Source of the DNA: Acanthamoeba lenticulata
Taxonomy: Eukaryota; Discosea; Longamoebia; Acanthamoebidae
DNA: 45,254 nt
NCBI GenBank assembly: GCA_002179805.1
Contig: NAVB01001142.1
Location: 1-45,254, forward strand
Direction: 5' to 3'
The number at the start of each line of letters is the position of its first letter. Position 1 is the stretch's first letter. Position numbers and translations under genes: made by a program. The notes below the pieces were generated by a model. It searched no databases, was not told where the DNA came from, and saw nothing but the letters and a program-made list of their open reading frames with translations. Positions 11,001 through 21,766 of the stretch are shown in pieces.

Positions 11001-11549
11001 TCTGGCTGGATCGAGGCATCGATGGGATGGGCAACTGACGAACATGAGCCCTGTTTTTCTCTCCACTTTCCAGCTTTCGCGTGCGGTGGAGGTGGCCAAG
11101 GACCTCGCCGGACCTCTGCCTCCCGGCGTCGACTATGATGTTATGGTCCTGCCCCGCCCGAAGAGTTTGCGCGAAGTCATCTTCAAGGGCTCGGCCTACA
11201 GCGGTAAACGCGGCCTCTTTGCCTTTGGGGTGGCGCAAAATCCACACCGACTAACCATTTTGGTGCAGATGCGAACGAGGACGAGGACGAGCAGCCCGAA
11301 TCAAGCGGCGGTTTCGGCAGCCTGATGGAACAGGTACGTTGCGCTTGCGAGTGGGCAAACAAACATGTAAAGTAACCAACGCCGCGCGAGCAGATGTCAC
11401 ACGAGTGGGGAACAGCGGCGCGTTTGGTCCGCTTCTTGTCATCTCTCCCCATGGTGAAGTCGCTCCTGCGCGAGGCCCGGTCTTCCTCAGGAGCCCAGTA
11501 CCGCATGGACGACATCAGCGTGAGCTCCAAGGAGAGCGATCTGGTCTAA
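8057..11549 (+). CDS. sppA: Long-form SppA signal peptide peptidase (peptidase S49), organelle-targeted
   Basis: About 17 exons join in phase. The N-terminus is rich in Arg, Ser, Thr and His, like a mitochondrial presequence. It is followed by one hydrophobic segment (GAVLLVAVGSGVLLYNAY). As in E. coli SppA, two related S49 repeats follow. The N repeat has NTDYYLATAFDHIVMQSSGW and SPLFFRGLFDKLDIES, then HEYK|NFANTFNEKGFT, whose Lys aligns with the catalytic lysine. The C repeat has AIVLRVNSPGGSA, then MGDYAASGGYYISAAADH with the nucleophile Ser, and LTGSIGVVFGKLVFDKFLA. The serine codon is split by a GC-AG intron (10406-10491). A tail ends SKESDLV. SppA degrades cleaved signal peptides in bacteria and membrane proteins in plastids. 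With no plastid indicated here, a mitochondrial inner-membrane role is inferred. The gene converges on the CsbD-like gene, 70 bp away. Confidence 0.88.
10406..10491 (+). other. GC-AG intron splitting the SppA nucleophile codon
   Basis: The exon ends GCT GCC AG and the next nucleotides are gcaagt; the downstream acceptor is aaacag followed by C GGC GGA TAC. Joining AG to C restores the family motif AASGGYY with the catalytic serine. No GT donor nearby restores both phase and motif. Confidence 0.8.
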
Positions 11550-11619
11550 CTCGAGACCCTTCTTGTGTTTGTTGTTGTGTATTTTTTATCTCTTTTTCTC
11601 AACAAATAACATCACACCA

Positions 11620-12033
11620 CTACGGCTGATCGTGCTTCTTGCGCAGCTTCTCCTCTCCCTTCTCGGCCATGCCCTCGCAGCCGATGGCCTTGCCCAGCTT
11701 CTTCTCCAGCTCGGGCGACATCCAGTTGTCCTGTCCGTGGTAGGCTGCCTTCATCTCGGCGACGCCGGCGTCCTTAGCCTCTTGGCCGGCCTTCTTCATG
11801 GCCTCAGAGCCGATGACGCTCCCGACCGTCTCCTTGACGGCGCCGGTGACGTAGTGGGCATGCCCGGTCCACATGGACGGCTCCTTCCCCTCGCCTCCCT
11901 TGTTTGGCGTCGCTTCGGCAAAGTGCCGAGAGGCAACAGCAACCACCTGGCGGGAGGGAGCTGATGAAGAAAAGACGTGTGTGCTGGCCCGACGCGAGGC
12001 AAAGGCAAGTGTGGTCGAGTAGGTGCGCTGCAT
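11620..12033 (-). CDS. CsbD-like stress protein with mitochondrial-type leader
   Basis: Single exon. The likely start is ATG at 12033 (MQRTYSTTLAFASRRASTHV); an upstream in-frame start at 12108 is possible. The first ~45 residues are rich in Arg, Ser and Ala without acidic residues, as in matrix-targeting presequences. The mature part carries the CsbD-type repeat WTGHAHYVTGAVKETVGSVI ... KAGQEAKDAGVAEMKAA, then a Lys/Glu-rich tail ending KKHDQP. CsbD family proteins are small bacterial general-stress proteins of unknown mechanism, so the family is of bacterial type. The organellar location is inferred from the leader. The gene converges on SppA (70 bp) and is divergent from D-lactate dehydrogenase, 404 bp away. 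Confidence 0.65.
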   Translation of the reverse strand: MQRTYSTTLAFASRRASTHVFSSSAPSRQVVAVASRHFAEATPNKGGEGKEPSMWTGHAHYVTGAVKETVGSVIGSEAMKKAGQEAKDAGVAEMKAAYHGQDNWMSPELEKKLGKAIGCEGMAEKGEEKLRKKHDQP

Positions 12034-12437
12034 CGTTATTGTTGTGGAGCAGATTTCTTTGCCTGCCTCTTGCTGCGGCTGTAAGTAGCGCCGGGCCAGC
12101 CCGATCACGCAGGCCTGGCGAAATTCTAGGGGCCCTTGCGTCGCCTTTCGTCAGAGCTTTCCGGGGTCGTGTACGACTCAGCAGTGATCACCAGTCTCGG
12201 CTCGTCCGCATGAGGGTTAGGGTCGTGTCGAGGCGGCTTGAGTACGCAGACGCAGTCAAAATGCAAAGCGTGAGCCACACTTACGAAGAGCTCCCTGGTT
12301 GTGGTTGGTCAAGTTGTATTTTATCATCTTGCCTCGTGCTTCCTCCGACATTCCGCCGGACCGAGCGAAATGCCCGATGACGAGCTATCTGCTCCCCTTT
12401 TCGCACACATTCACAACAACATCAAATCTTTTACAAC
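12034..12437. promoter_or_regulatory. Divergent intergenic region
   Basis: This 404-bp stretch lies between the start codons of the CsbD-like gene (minus) and the D-lactate dehydrogenase gene (plus). It has no convincing coding frame and presumably holds both promoters. Both flanking proteins carry mitochondrial-type leaders, so co-regulation is possible but not shown. Confidence 0.4.
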
Positions 12438-15428
12438 ATGCGACGAGTTGGTTCCGTTGGTCGTGCCCTTTGCCGGTCTCACTCCACGTCCGCGACGCAG
12501 CTGTCGTCGCGAGTGCGCAGCAGAGGATCTGCCGCCTTTACAACGTCAGCAGAATCTGCGGTCACCAGTTCCCCTGCTCGCCGTTTGCTGTTTCTTCTTC
12601 CTGCTGCTGTACGTTCCCCCCCCCAAAGTCGCGCTGCAGTGGACCTCGGCCTCAAGGAGGTTGCAGGTGGGGGCAGCGACAGCGTGGTCACTGGCCTCTT
12701 CCTATGGCTTCGAGTTGCCGCAAGTTCGCGCGCTGAGTGGCGCCAAGGGTGCACCGCCCCTTCTTCTACTTCCCTCAGCCCTCAGCTGCGCGTCGCTGAC
12801 ACGGAGCGTGAACAGAAGAAGAGCCTGCGTCGAACCTGCCGCAGGGGTTCATCGACGAGCTGTCGTCCTTCCTCAACACGGCAGGCGAAACGGTAGCTCT
12901 CCTCTTCTCTCTTTTCTTTTGGATTTGGCGCCTGTTGCTTCACAACAGCAGAAAATTTATTCGTTGTTGTTGTTGCTGGGACTGTCGCGAGCAGCGCTTC
13001 ATCGTCGAGATGTCGGAGAGGGAGAACCACAGCAAGGACGCGTCCTACCACGCGCAGGGCATGCCCGATGCCGTCGCCTTCCCCAAGACTACCGAGGAGA
13101 TCCAGGCACGGCCCTCCCCCGCGCTCGCTCCCGCTCACTTCGCCCATTAACCGTTACATGTAACCATCCCACCACCACAGCGGATCGTCACGATCTGCGC
13201 CAAGTACAAGGTGCCCATCATCCCCTACGGCTCCGGCACTTCGCTCGAGGGTCACACCCTCGCCGAGCATGGCGGTTCGGCCCCTGCCCCCCCCCTCCCC
13301 AATTTTCGTGGCCTGTGGTCTCGTTTGAGTGACTAACGCGTATGTGTGTGCGCGTGTGCGTGGTGGCCGACGCAGGGATCACGCTGGACTTTACGCGGTA
13401 CATGAACAAGGTGCTAAAGGTGCACGTGGAGGACATGGACGTCGTCGTCCAGCCCGGCCTGAAGAGGGAGGAGCTCAACGAGTGCGCAGCCCTGCCCTCT
13501 CTTTGTCGTCACCGCGCTGTTGGCACCAACCCACTCCCCGCCCACTTCCCACGTCCAGCTACCTGAAGCAGTACAACCTGTTCTTCCCTCTGGACCCGGG
13601 GCCTTCGGCCTCGCTCGGCGGCATGGTGGGCACCTCGTGCTCGGGCACGCACGCCGTGCGCTACGGCACGATGAAGGAGAACATCCTCAGGTGGGCGCCC
13701 CGTCCTTTCCCTCCCGGCCTGAGTCTTGAGCTCTTCCCCGAGACGGCCCCCGCGGCTCACTCCTTTTGTGTATGTGTGATGTTGTTGCGCATTCGATCAA
13801 TTGGATGCAGCCTCAAGGTGGTGCTTCCCAACGGCAAGCTGGTCAAGACCGGGCAGCGCAGCAAGAAGAGCAGCGCCGGCTACGATCTCACTCACCTGTT
13901 CGTGGGCAGTGAGGGCACCCTCGGCATCACCACCGAGGTCACCCTGAGGTGCGCCGGCACACGCTTCTTTGTTGTTTACGCCTTGGGCAATGTCTCGGGG
14001 CCACTCAACGTTGTAGCATGTCACCTGTGTTCGGGACAGATTGCGCCGCCTGCCCGAAAAGACAGCGGTGGCCGTTTGCCAGTTCCCCACCGTGCACGAC
14101 GCGGCCAACACCGTGATCCAGGTCTCGTCCCTGATCTAGCTTGCTCATGCGCAGCCACAGTAGCATTGTTGGCTGACCCCAGACCACACGACAGGCCATG
14201 CAAGAGGGCGTCCAGATCGGCCGCGTGGAGCTCATCGACGAGCTCATGATCAAAGGTCTCATCCTACTGTCTCGCACACAGATATCTATGATGCGTGCGC
14301 TGACCTGCGTGCACGCCGCGCAAACAGCCGTCAATATGAGCGCCGGCTTGAAGGAGCAGGAGAAGCCCACCCTCTACTTTGAGTTCTCCGGCAGGTGCGC
14401 CCGTGTCTCCGTCTCTGGAGCTCACTGCCCGATGCTTGCTGCAGAGCTTGTCTTGTTGCCCAAAGTGGTGGAGTTCGAACTCAACTCGATCTCATTTCTC
14501 GCGCGTGACAGCCCCGTGGAGGTGGAGGAGCAGGAGAAGGCCATGCGCCGCATCTCCCGCGCCAACAGCGGTGGAGTGTTCACCTTTGCCGAAGGTACTG
14601 CCCTGCGGCTCTTCCGTGTCTTGAGCGCACCCATTTGCGTGAGAATTGGGGAGACGCGAGGCTGACGAACAATGGATTCAACGCACAGGAGAGAAGAGCG
14701 AGGAGCTGTGGAGCGCGCGTAAGAACGCCCTGTGGCACTCACTCGCCCTCAGGCCGGGCGCGGACATGCTCATCACCGACGTCGCCGTGCCCATCTCGCG
14801 CCTGGTAGGCCTTCCCCCGTCTCCCGACCAGTTTGTTCCAGCGGCAGAGGTGGCTTACAAGCCCGATGGGGTGGTGCGACAAAAAGGCCGAGTGCATCGA
14901 CCAGACGAAGAAGGACCTGGAGGGCTCCTACCTCCTCGCGGTACGAGTTCGACAGCGCGTGTTTAGCAGCAATAGGCTCACTCACGTATGTGCTCTTTCT
15001 CTGCTTCAGCCCTTGGTGGGTCACGTGGGCGATGGCAACTTCCACTTGATGTTGCTCTTCGACGCCAAGAACCCGAAGGAGGTGCGGTGGCCCTCGAAGC
15101 AATGCTAGCATGACCACACGACTGACCTTGTGGTGTGGTATTGGATGGACAGGTGGCCGAAGCCAACAGGCTCAACGACCGTCTGGTGCAGAGGGCCATC
15201 AGCATGGAAGGCACCTGCACGGGCGAGCACGGTGTGGGCAGCGGCAAGAAGGTGCCCCCCCCCCACATCGTATCCGTACTCCGTGCTTGTGCATGTTCCG
15301 ACGTGAGGCGTGGTGACTTTCAGAAATGGCTGGCCCTGGAGAAGGGACCGGAAGCCGTGGAGCTGATGCGGACGATCAAGCGCAGCATCGACCCGGACAA
15401 CATCCTGAACCCGGGCAAGATCGTTTGA
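12438..15428 (+). CDS. LDHD: Mitochondrial FAD-dependent D-lactate dehydrogenase
   Basis: About 17 exons. It oxidises D-lactate (and related D-2-hydroxyacids) to pyruvate, passing electrons via FAD to cytochrome c or a quinone. A basic Ser/Arg/Thr-rich presequence of about 55 residues is followed by a weakly hydrophobic segment (GAATAWSLASSYGFEL). The FAD-binding PCMH domain follows: PDAVAFPKTTEEIQ, VPIIPYGSGTSLEGH, then FPLDPGPSASLGGMVGTSCS and SSAGYDLTHLFVGSEGTLGI. The C-terminal FAD-oxidase domain ends with LVGHVGDGNFHLMLLFD (HVGDGN), ISMEGTCTGEHGVGSGKK and SIDPDNILNPGKIV. The intron after TTEEIQ (13106-13180) has a GC donor: no GT occurs between that point and an in-frame stop. The acceptor near 14838-14886 is ambiguous by up to 16 residues. 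The C-terminus is complete. Confidence 0.92.
13106..13180 (+). other. GC-AG intron in D-lactate dehydrogenase
   Basis: The exon ends GAG ATC CAG followed by gcacgg, and the acceptor is ccaccacag before CGG ATC GTC. Between the exon end and the in-frame stop at about 13148 there is no GT, so a GT-AG intron cannot remove the stop without deleting conserved residues. Confidence 0.75.
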
Positions 15429-15553
15429 GCTGGCCGCTTTGTCTCTTTCATTTTCAATTTGGAAGAAAAAGAAGTTAAGGTGGCGGAAGGCAAAACACGA
15501 AGAAGAGCGCACGGGTCACTTGTCCATTTGTCCGTTGCAAAATCCACACAACG

Positions 15554-18255
15554 ATGCGCGCTTCTGGCAGATTGAACCCCGTGCAGGGCAAGATGGCCTT
15601 CGCCTCCCTCGGCGGCTGCCGTGCCGCTGCGTCCAACTCCGCTTCGGCCCTGTTCAATCGTTCGGCCGCGATGCGTTCATCTTTTGCGGGCCCCATCTTT
15701 TCTCGTCGCTACACCACGTCGGGTATGCCTTTAATTAATTAATCACCTTATTCCCTATGGGCCTTTTAATGCACGTCATCGCGATGCCATTGTTTAAATT
15801 TGCTTGATTATTGAAAACAAACGCTTCTTGGCAGACCCGCTCGTGATGGGCATCGATCTGGGCACTACCAACAGCTGCGTGGCGGTGATTGAGAATGGCA
15901 AGCCGCGCGTTATTGACAACATCGACACTGGCGCCAACACCACGCCCTCCATGGTGGCCTTCACCAAGGACAAGGTCACGGGCCAGCAGACCATGCTCGT
16001 CGGTGATCCCGCCAGGAGGCAGAGCGTTCTCAACCCTCGCGGCACCTTCTACGGCGTCAAGCGACTTATCGGTACACACCTGCTCCCTCTTGGCCTGCCT
16101 TTGTCCTGCACCCTGTGCCAACGCGACGTGGTCTTGCAGGCAGGCGCTTCGATTCGGAGGAGGTCGCTCAGATCAAGAAGCACGTCCCCTTTGAGATCGT
16201 CAAGGCCGCCAACAACACCGGTGACGCTTGGGTCGCTGCCGGTACATCACCTTGTCCTCCTTTATTGTTGATTTCTTTTTATTTAAATTTATTTATTTCG
16301 CACTGACCACACGGGCGGGCGGACGGTAATGAGCAGGCGGCAAGTCGTACTCGCCGTCGCAGATCGGCGCGTTCATCCTGCAGAAGTGCAAGGAGTCGGC
16401 CGAGAAGCACGTCGGTCAGCCCATCACCAAGGCCGTCATCACAGTCCCGGCGTACCATCTCCTTCTCCCTGTTTCTTGAGTCCGCAACAGGCGGCTGAGC
16501 TGGCACGCGGTGTGCACACACACACACACAGGTACTTCAACGACTCGCAGCGACAGGCGACCAAGGACGCCGGCGCCATCGCTGGCCTCGATGTGCTGCG
16601 CATCATCAACGAGCCCACGGCGGCCTCGCTGGCCTACGGGTTCAGCGAGGAGAACTCGAAGGAGCGCCAGCGCCTGGCCGTGTTCGACTTGGGTGGTGGC
16701 ACCTTTGATATCTCGATCCTCGAGATCGGCGACGGCATGTGCCAGGTGGTGTCCACCAACGGTGACACCTTCCTCGGCGGTGAGGACTTTGACGAGACCG
16801 TGCTGCAGTACCTCATGACCGAGTTCAAGAAGAAGGAGGGCGTCGACCTCTCCAAGGACGTCTTTGCCATCCAGCGTCTGCGCGAGGGCGCCGAGAAGGC
16901 CAAGAAGGCGCTCGACCACATGCCCGCTTACGAGATCAACCTGCCCTTCATCACCCGCGACAAGAACTTCTCCTACTCCCTCTCCAAGGACAAGTTCAAC
17001 GAGCTCATCAAGCCCCTCGTCGACCGCACTGTCAAGCCCTGCGAGTCGGCCCTCAAGGTTCGCTTTTATTTATTTATTTGTTGTGGACCGACGCTCACCG
17101 TGGGATTGGGTCTCGTTCAGGATGCCGGCCTGTCCAAGGTGGACAACGTCATTCTGGTGGGCGGCATGACCCGCACGCCCGCTGTCATCGAGAAGGTCAA
17201 GGAAGTGTTTGGCCTCAACCCGTCCAAGGGCGTCAACCCTGATGAGGTCGTCGGTTCGTGCCTCCCCTTCTCTCCTTCCCTTCCCCTCGTTCACTCCTTT
17301 TGGCGCTAATCACTCCGGTGGTGGCATGCATACAGCGATGGGCGCTGCCATCCAGGGCGGCGTGCTCAGCGGCAAGGTCAACTCGCTCATCCTGCTCGAC
17401 GTCACGCCCCTCTCGCTCGGCGTGAGCGTCAAGGGCGACCTCTTCTCCCGCATCATCAAGAGGAACTCGTCCATCCCCTGCAGCAACACTCAGGTATTCA
17501 TTCCCCCTTCTTGCCGCGAGTGGCAATCCAACATGACTGTCCTGACGCTCGTGTACGTATGTTTCAGACCTACACGACGGCGGCCGATGGGCAGCGGCAA
17601 GTGATGTTTGACCTGCTCCAGGGAGAGCGTGAGATCGCGTCGGCCAACCACCTCCTCGGCCAGGTGACCCTGCCGGTCATGCCGGCGCCCAAGGGCGTGG
17701 CCAAGATCGACGTCACCTTCAGCATTGACGTCAACGGTATCGTGCACGTCACTGCCAAGGACCCCGTCCTCAACAAGGTCGCCACCGGTACGCGGCTCGC
17801 CTGCCCTCGAGCACGCACGTCCCCACAGCGTGTCGCTGATGATGTGTTCTTCTTGCACGTTGTGGGCGAGTGCAGTGCAAATTCAGGCCAACAGCGGTCT
17901 CTCCCAGAGGGACATCGACCGTATGCTGAAGGAAGCCGAGCAGCAGAAGGAGCGTGACCAGAAGATCAAGGAGCTCGCCGAGGTCAAGAACGAGGCCGAG
18001 GCCCTCATCCGCTCTGCTGAGACCGACTACCTGTACAATGAGGTCGTGCCCGAGGAGGACAAGGAGGCCATCCGCCAGGCCATCGCGCAGCTGCAGGCCG
18101 CCGTTGACAACAACACGGAGGACATCAAGACCATTCATGCTTCGGTCAAGGACACCATCCTCAACGTGGGCGCCAAGCTCTACCAGCAGGGCGGCGCTTC
18201 TTCTTCTTCGTCCAACAACAACAACAGCCACGACCACCAGGACAGCAAGCAGTAA
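15554..18255 (+). CDS. HSPA9: Mitochondrial Hsp70 (mortalin/DnaK type)
   Basis: Nine exons: 15554-15722, 15835-16071, 16140-16251, 16337-16451, 16532-17057, 17121-17253, 17336-17493, 17568-17787 and 17876-18255. This is the matrix chaperone and import motor. A presequence (RRYTTS before the first intron) precedes [19 protein letters not shown]. Canonical motifs follow: [52 protein letters not shown], the linker region [12 protein letters not shown], and a full substrate-binding domain and lid. The tail is Gly/Ser/Asn-rich and ends HDHQDSKQ. The sequence is of the bacterial/mitochondrial class ([12 protein letters not shown]). The SBD segment [15 protein letters not shown] is about three residues shorter than DnaK at KATGKEQ. 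It is a useful intact in-window comparison for the degenerate Hsp70 at 27792-33987. Confidence 0.95.
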
Positions 18256-18360
18256 AGTCGCTCTCTCTCTCTAATGACCTTGGGTCACTTGTCCAGCAAG
18301 GAGACGAAAAGAACCTTTCAAGAAATACTTCATTCATTTCGTTTTGTCCCCTGGCGTGCG

Positions 18361-19801
18361 ATGCCCGCAAAGGCTACGGTCAAGGTGGGTCTTTTTATAG
18401 GCATCATCTTAGGGCTAGTGGCGCTGCACCACCTGACCAATCCAGAGGTGGCCGCCAACAACAAAAGGGCTCAGACGGAAGGAACAGAAAAAATCGCCTT
18501 AATCTCAGATGAGATCGAAGATGAAGCAGATGAAGAAGTGAAAGAGGAGCTCTCAGAAGACATTACTTTTCTTTTCGCTGTGATTGATATGAATCGAAGA
18601 CATCATATGGGAATCGAGAACTACACCTTCGAGAAGGACTACTTGGCGCAAGTCAAGGGCTTCCTCCAGAACTATCGGCCAGAGAAGATGCAGATCATTA
18701 TGCAGAGGAAGTACTACTCTCACCTCGAGGACCTGCTCTACGATGGCGTTGATGTGCGCTTTGTTGAGGTCGAAGAGCTGCGCGCGTGGCGCCACTACGA
18801 AAGCGTGGAGCGCATCCGCACGTCCGGCTGGTGGGTGGACCAGACCCCCTGGCTGGCCAACGTGCCGCAGGGCTACAGCGACCTCTACAACCCCATCGTC
18901 ATGCACAAGCTGCTTTGGCTACGAGACCTTTCGGTCAAGAACCCCTTCAAGACCAAGTACTTTGTGTGGCTCGACTCTGGCGGCATCTGCACACCGCGTA
19001 TCCGCGACGCCATCATGCCCGTCGCCGAGTTCAAGGCCAAAGCCATGTACGTCGTGCCTCTAGAGCCCTCGCTGTTCCTCCACTCACTCAGCTCCCTGGC
19101 GGCCACCTCCCAGACCCTACATGGACAAGTTCTTCACCTCGGTCACGCAGTACGCCATGGGCGTCGAGCTCCACGGCTGCTATCGCGACGCCATGCTCAA
19201 GCTGACCCACGACCAGTCCCCGTGCTACATCGTCAAAGGTTTGCGTCAGCCTGCTTCTGCTTGGCGACAAGAGCTGTTTCTCACCCCGAGCATGATGATG
19301 GCGCGTAGGGTGGCTCATGGGTGGACAGCGCGAGTCTCTGGAGAAGGTGTCGCGTCTCTACGAGTACATCTTGCAGCAAACACTCGAACTAGGTGAGTTA
19401 TCCACTTCCGCTTCGCCAACCCCACATGGCTCATCTCCTTCTCCTCATCATCATTATCAGGGTGCCTGGGGACGGAGGAGACGCTCCTCACGATGGCCTA
19501 CTACCGACGCCCGGATCTCTTCCACGTTCACCACAACGTGGAGGATCGATCGGATCCATTCCCGGAGAGCGACGACGTGTGCTTCTTTGTCTGGGAGCGG
19601 TTCCCCTCGCAGGTTCGCGCACGTCTCCGCCACCACCATCATCGTTTTTACTATTCGTCCCCCTTTTTGCTTTCGGTCCGCTCGTTGTGTGACCCCCGTG
19701 TCATCCCCGCATAGGGCGTGGTGGAGACCCCGTACGAGTACTTCCAGCGCACAGGCAAGCGATGGAGCGATCCCTCCAGCCGACAGCGACAAAGCATGTA
19801 A
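18361..19801 (+). CDS. HtrL/YibB-like type II membrane protein (putative glycosyltransferase)
   Basis: Five exons: 18361-19046, 19114-19238, 19309-19392, 19461-19612 and 19715-19801. An N-terminal signal-anchor (KVGLFIGIILGLVALHHLT, residues about 9-27) is followed by an acidic stem. The lumenal domain carries YNPIVMHKLLWLRDLSVKNP, KTKYFVWLDSGG, GWLMGGQRESLEKVSRLYE and GTEETLLTMAYYRRPDLF. This order (VMHK.....NPFK..YF.W.D.G, then a GG..... segment, then an 'E' or 'DQ' ... NP.LF motif) is that of the HtrL/YibB family, found in bacterial surface-polysaccharide loci and scattered eukaryotes and regarded as glycosyltransferase-like. A Golgi or ER lumenal transferase is inferred. The catalytic residues are not established to my knowledge; WLDSG could be the DXD-like site. 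Confidence 0.65.
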
Positions 19802-20062
19802 AGAGCGAAGTGCACAACCTGGGATGAACGCAGTACCGATCTCCTTGTTGTGAAATAGAGCACATGTCTTCTTCTTGGGCTCTAGGTGTGAGCCCGCGGC
19901 CTTGATCCCTGAATGCGCGCTGCAATCCTTCACACCATTTAAGAGTAACAAGGTTGGATGGCAACCGAAGGGGCGTGTTGGAGGGTCAGTAGCAACCCAG
20001 CCACACACAACACTAAAATCTACCAACAAGGGCACACTGCACAACGACCCTTGCGAGGCTTG
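19802..20062. other. Intergenic, no gene recognised
   Basis: Between the HtrL-like stop codon and the orphan membrane exon, frames are short and interrupted and no conserved motif was seen. It may hold the 3' untranslated region of the upstream gene. Confidence 0.35.
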
Positions 20063-20391
20063 ACGTAATCCTCGTCATCATCGGCGTCGTTGTCATCGTT
20101 GTCATCGTCAATGGCAAGGGACGGCAGCAGAAGGAAAGCAAATTCAATCAGGACGACAGGCCCGAGTTCGACCTGCTAAGCAATGCGACGACAGTGGCCG
20201 AGCTTGTCAACTTCCCCTCTGCGCGGCACCTGGCCCTGAAGAGCGCAGGGGCTCTGCCAGCCGGATCGAGCTCCACGTGGACGTGCGGCAAAGGTAAAAA
20301 CTATTCATTTACTTCGCATGGCGCTTTCGCTAAGCGGCTGCTCGCTGGCCGTTTAGTGTGGAACTTTAAGCGTTCGGGAAGAAGCGATTGA
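20063..20391 (+). other. Orphan single-pass membrane exon (possible partial gene or relic)
   Basis: An open plus-strand frame encodes a strong hydrophobic segment (VILVIIGVVVIVVIV) followed by a polar tail: NGKGRQQKESKFNQDDRP, LLSNATTVAELVNF and PAGSSSTWTCGKG. The frame opens just after an in-frame TAA near 20014 and has no ATG before the hydrophobic part. It would need an upstream exon, which I could not connect in phase. A possible 3' intron (gtaaaa near 20296 to ttag at 20356) keeps the same frame, which stops at 20391. That end overlaps the convergent dehydrogenase gene by 26 bp. The runs of gtcatc in the DNA could also create a membrane-like reading by chance. Confidence 0.25.
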
Positions 20392-21337
20392 GCTGAGCCT
20401 GCACAGAGGAGTCTCCTGTGGGGTCAACGCGAACGCTGGCCGCCAAGGCCTTTGAGGCTGCACCAGTCTGGTAGCGCAGGTGCGGCTTTTCGGCTTCGAC
20501 CACCGTCTGGATCACCTCTGCAACTTCTTCGGGACTCTGCCCCTGCTGCTGGTTTGACATTGCCTTCAGGAAGTGATTCCAGAGGTCGCTCACACCTGGA
20601 TCAGCGAACGAGGTATGTAGCTGTGCCTTCCGGAAGAAGGGCGTCTTGATTCCGGCTGGCTCCACCAATGATACCTACCGTTGTTTTCATGCACAGAGTT
20701 AGCCTCTTCGCTCTCTGGAGAAATCAGTCAACTCACGAACCTTGATGTTGAGCTTGGCATTAGAGATGGCCAGCGACTCGGTGTAACCCTCAACTGCCCA
20801 CTTGGACGCACAGTAGTCCTCCTGAAAAGGAAAACCAATAAGGCCCCCCACGCTGGAGATGTTGATAATTTGGCCAGAGCCCTGCTTCCGGAACTGTGGA
20901 AGAACCGCCTTGACTGTGCGCACAATGCCCCACAGGTTGGTGTTGAACATCTCCTGAGCCACCTCAATGGACAAGTCGTCAGCAGAACCCGCCACGGAAT
21001 AGCCAGCGTTGTTGATCAGCACGTCCAGCCTCTGTTGCTCCTCAATGACCTTGGCTGCCAAAGAGAGGACAATATGATTAGAGTGGAAACCCAGCATTGT
21101 GGGGAACAACTTACCGACTGCTGCGGCCACTGACTCAGCACTAGTCACGTCCAACTGGATAAATTGCAGGTTGCCCACAGGGACGCCGGCCGTAGAAGCA
21201 GCCTTTTCGAGCTCGTCCTTGCTGTCCAGGTTGCGCATGGTTGCGTAGACGGTGTGTGCCTTGGAGAGCAAGGCGGCCGTGGCCAAGCCTACACCAGTGC
21301 TGCAGCCGGTAATGAGGATAACTTTGCTTGTGGACAT
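20366..21337 (-). CDS. Short-chain dehydrogenase/reductase
   Basis: Three exons: 21337-21115, 21054-20741 and 20674-20366. This is a classical SDR with a Rossmann fold: KVILITGCSTGVGLATAALL (the TGxxxGxG cofactor site), QLDVTS, then LDVLINNAGYSVAG (NNAG). The catalytic set is QIINISSVGGLIGFPFQEDY follow by CASKWAVEGYTESL, giving Ser, Tyr and Lys of YxxxK (Y-CAS-K). After the active site, IKVSLVEPAGIKTPFF is the usual V..VEPG..T motif. The length (about 280 residues) and motifs resemble the retinol dehydrogenase/17-beta-HSD-like SDRs and their bacterial relatives. No targeting signal is seen. The substrate cannot be called from sequence alone. There is no basic residue right after the first strand as in strict NADP enzymes; coenzyme preference is left open. 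Confidence 0.88.
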
Positions 21338-21766
21338 GTTGTCTGCGGTGTACGAGAGGATATGTTCTCAAGTCAGCCAAGGGTTGTATTTAGGGCGAGC
21401 CAAAAAACCACCATTGGCGGAAAAGACAGTTCTACGTGAAAACACCACTTACTCATCCAATAGAACGATTATCGACAATGGCCAAGTTAAGGTGCCGCCA
21501 CGCCGCTTTCTCACGCAACGCCTGCCGCTAAAACGCAACAATAATTCGCGATTAGAGTCTGGATCGTAAATCAAAAAAGGCAATTTCACAAAAGGACGAT
21601 ATCATCACGCTGGTGCGCAAAGGCGCAAATGACGTCATGTAGGAAGAATCGAAAGGTACATTTCCTTCTTCTTTCTTTTGCAAAGTTGGTCGCGAGACCG
21701 GGGGGGGGAGGGTGAACATCTGTACATGATTGAAGCGGGTGAAGATCTTGAGGAGTCGTAAACGCC
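21338..21766. other. Intergenic, no gene recognised
   Basis: This ~430-bp space lies upstream of the dehydrogenase start and downstream of the stop of the type I membrane protein, both on the minus strand. It should contain the dehydrogenase promoter and the membrane protein's 3' untranslated region. A G run near 21702 is the only visible low-complexity feature. Confidence 0.35.
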
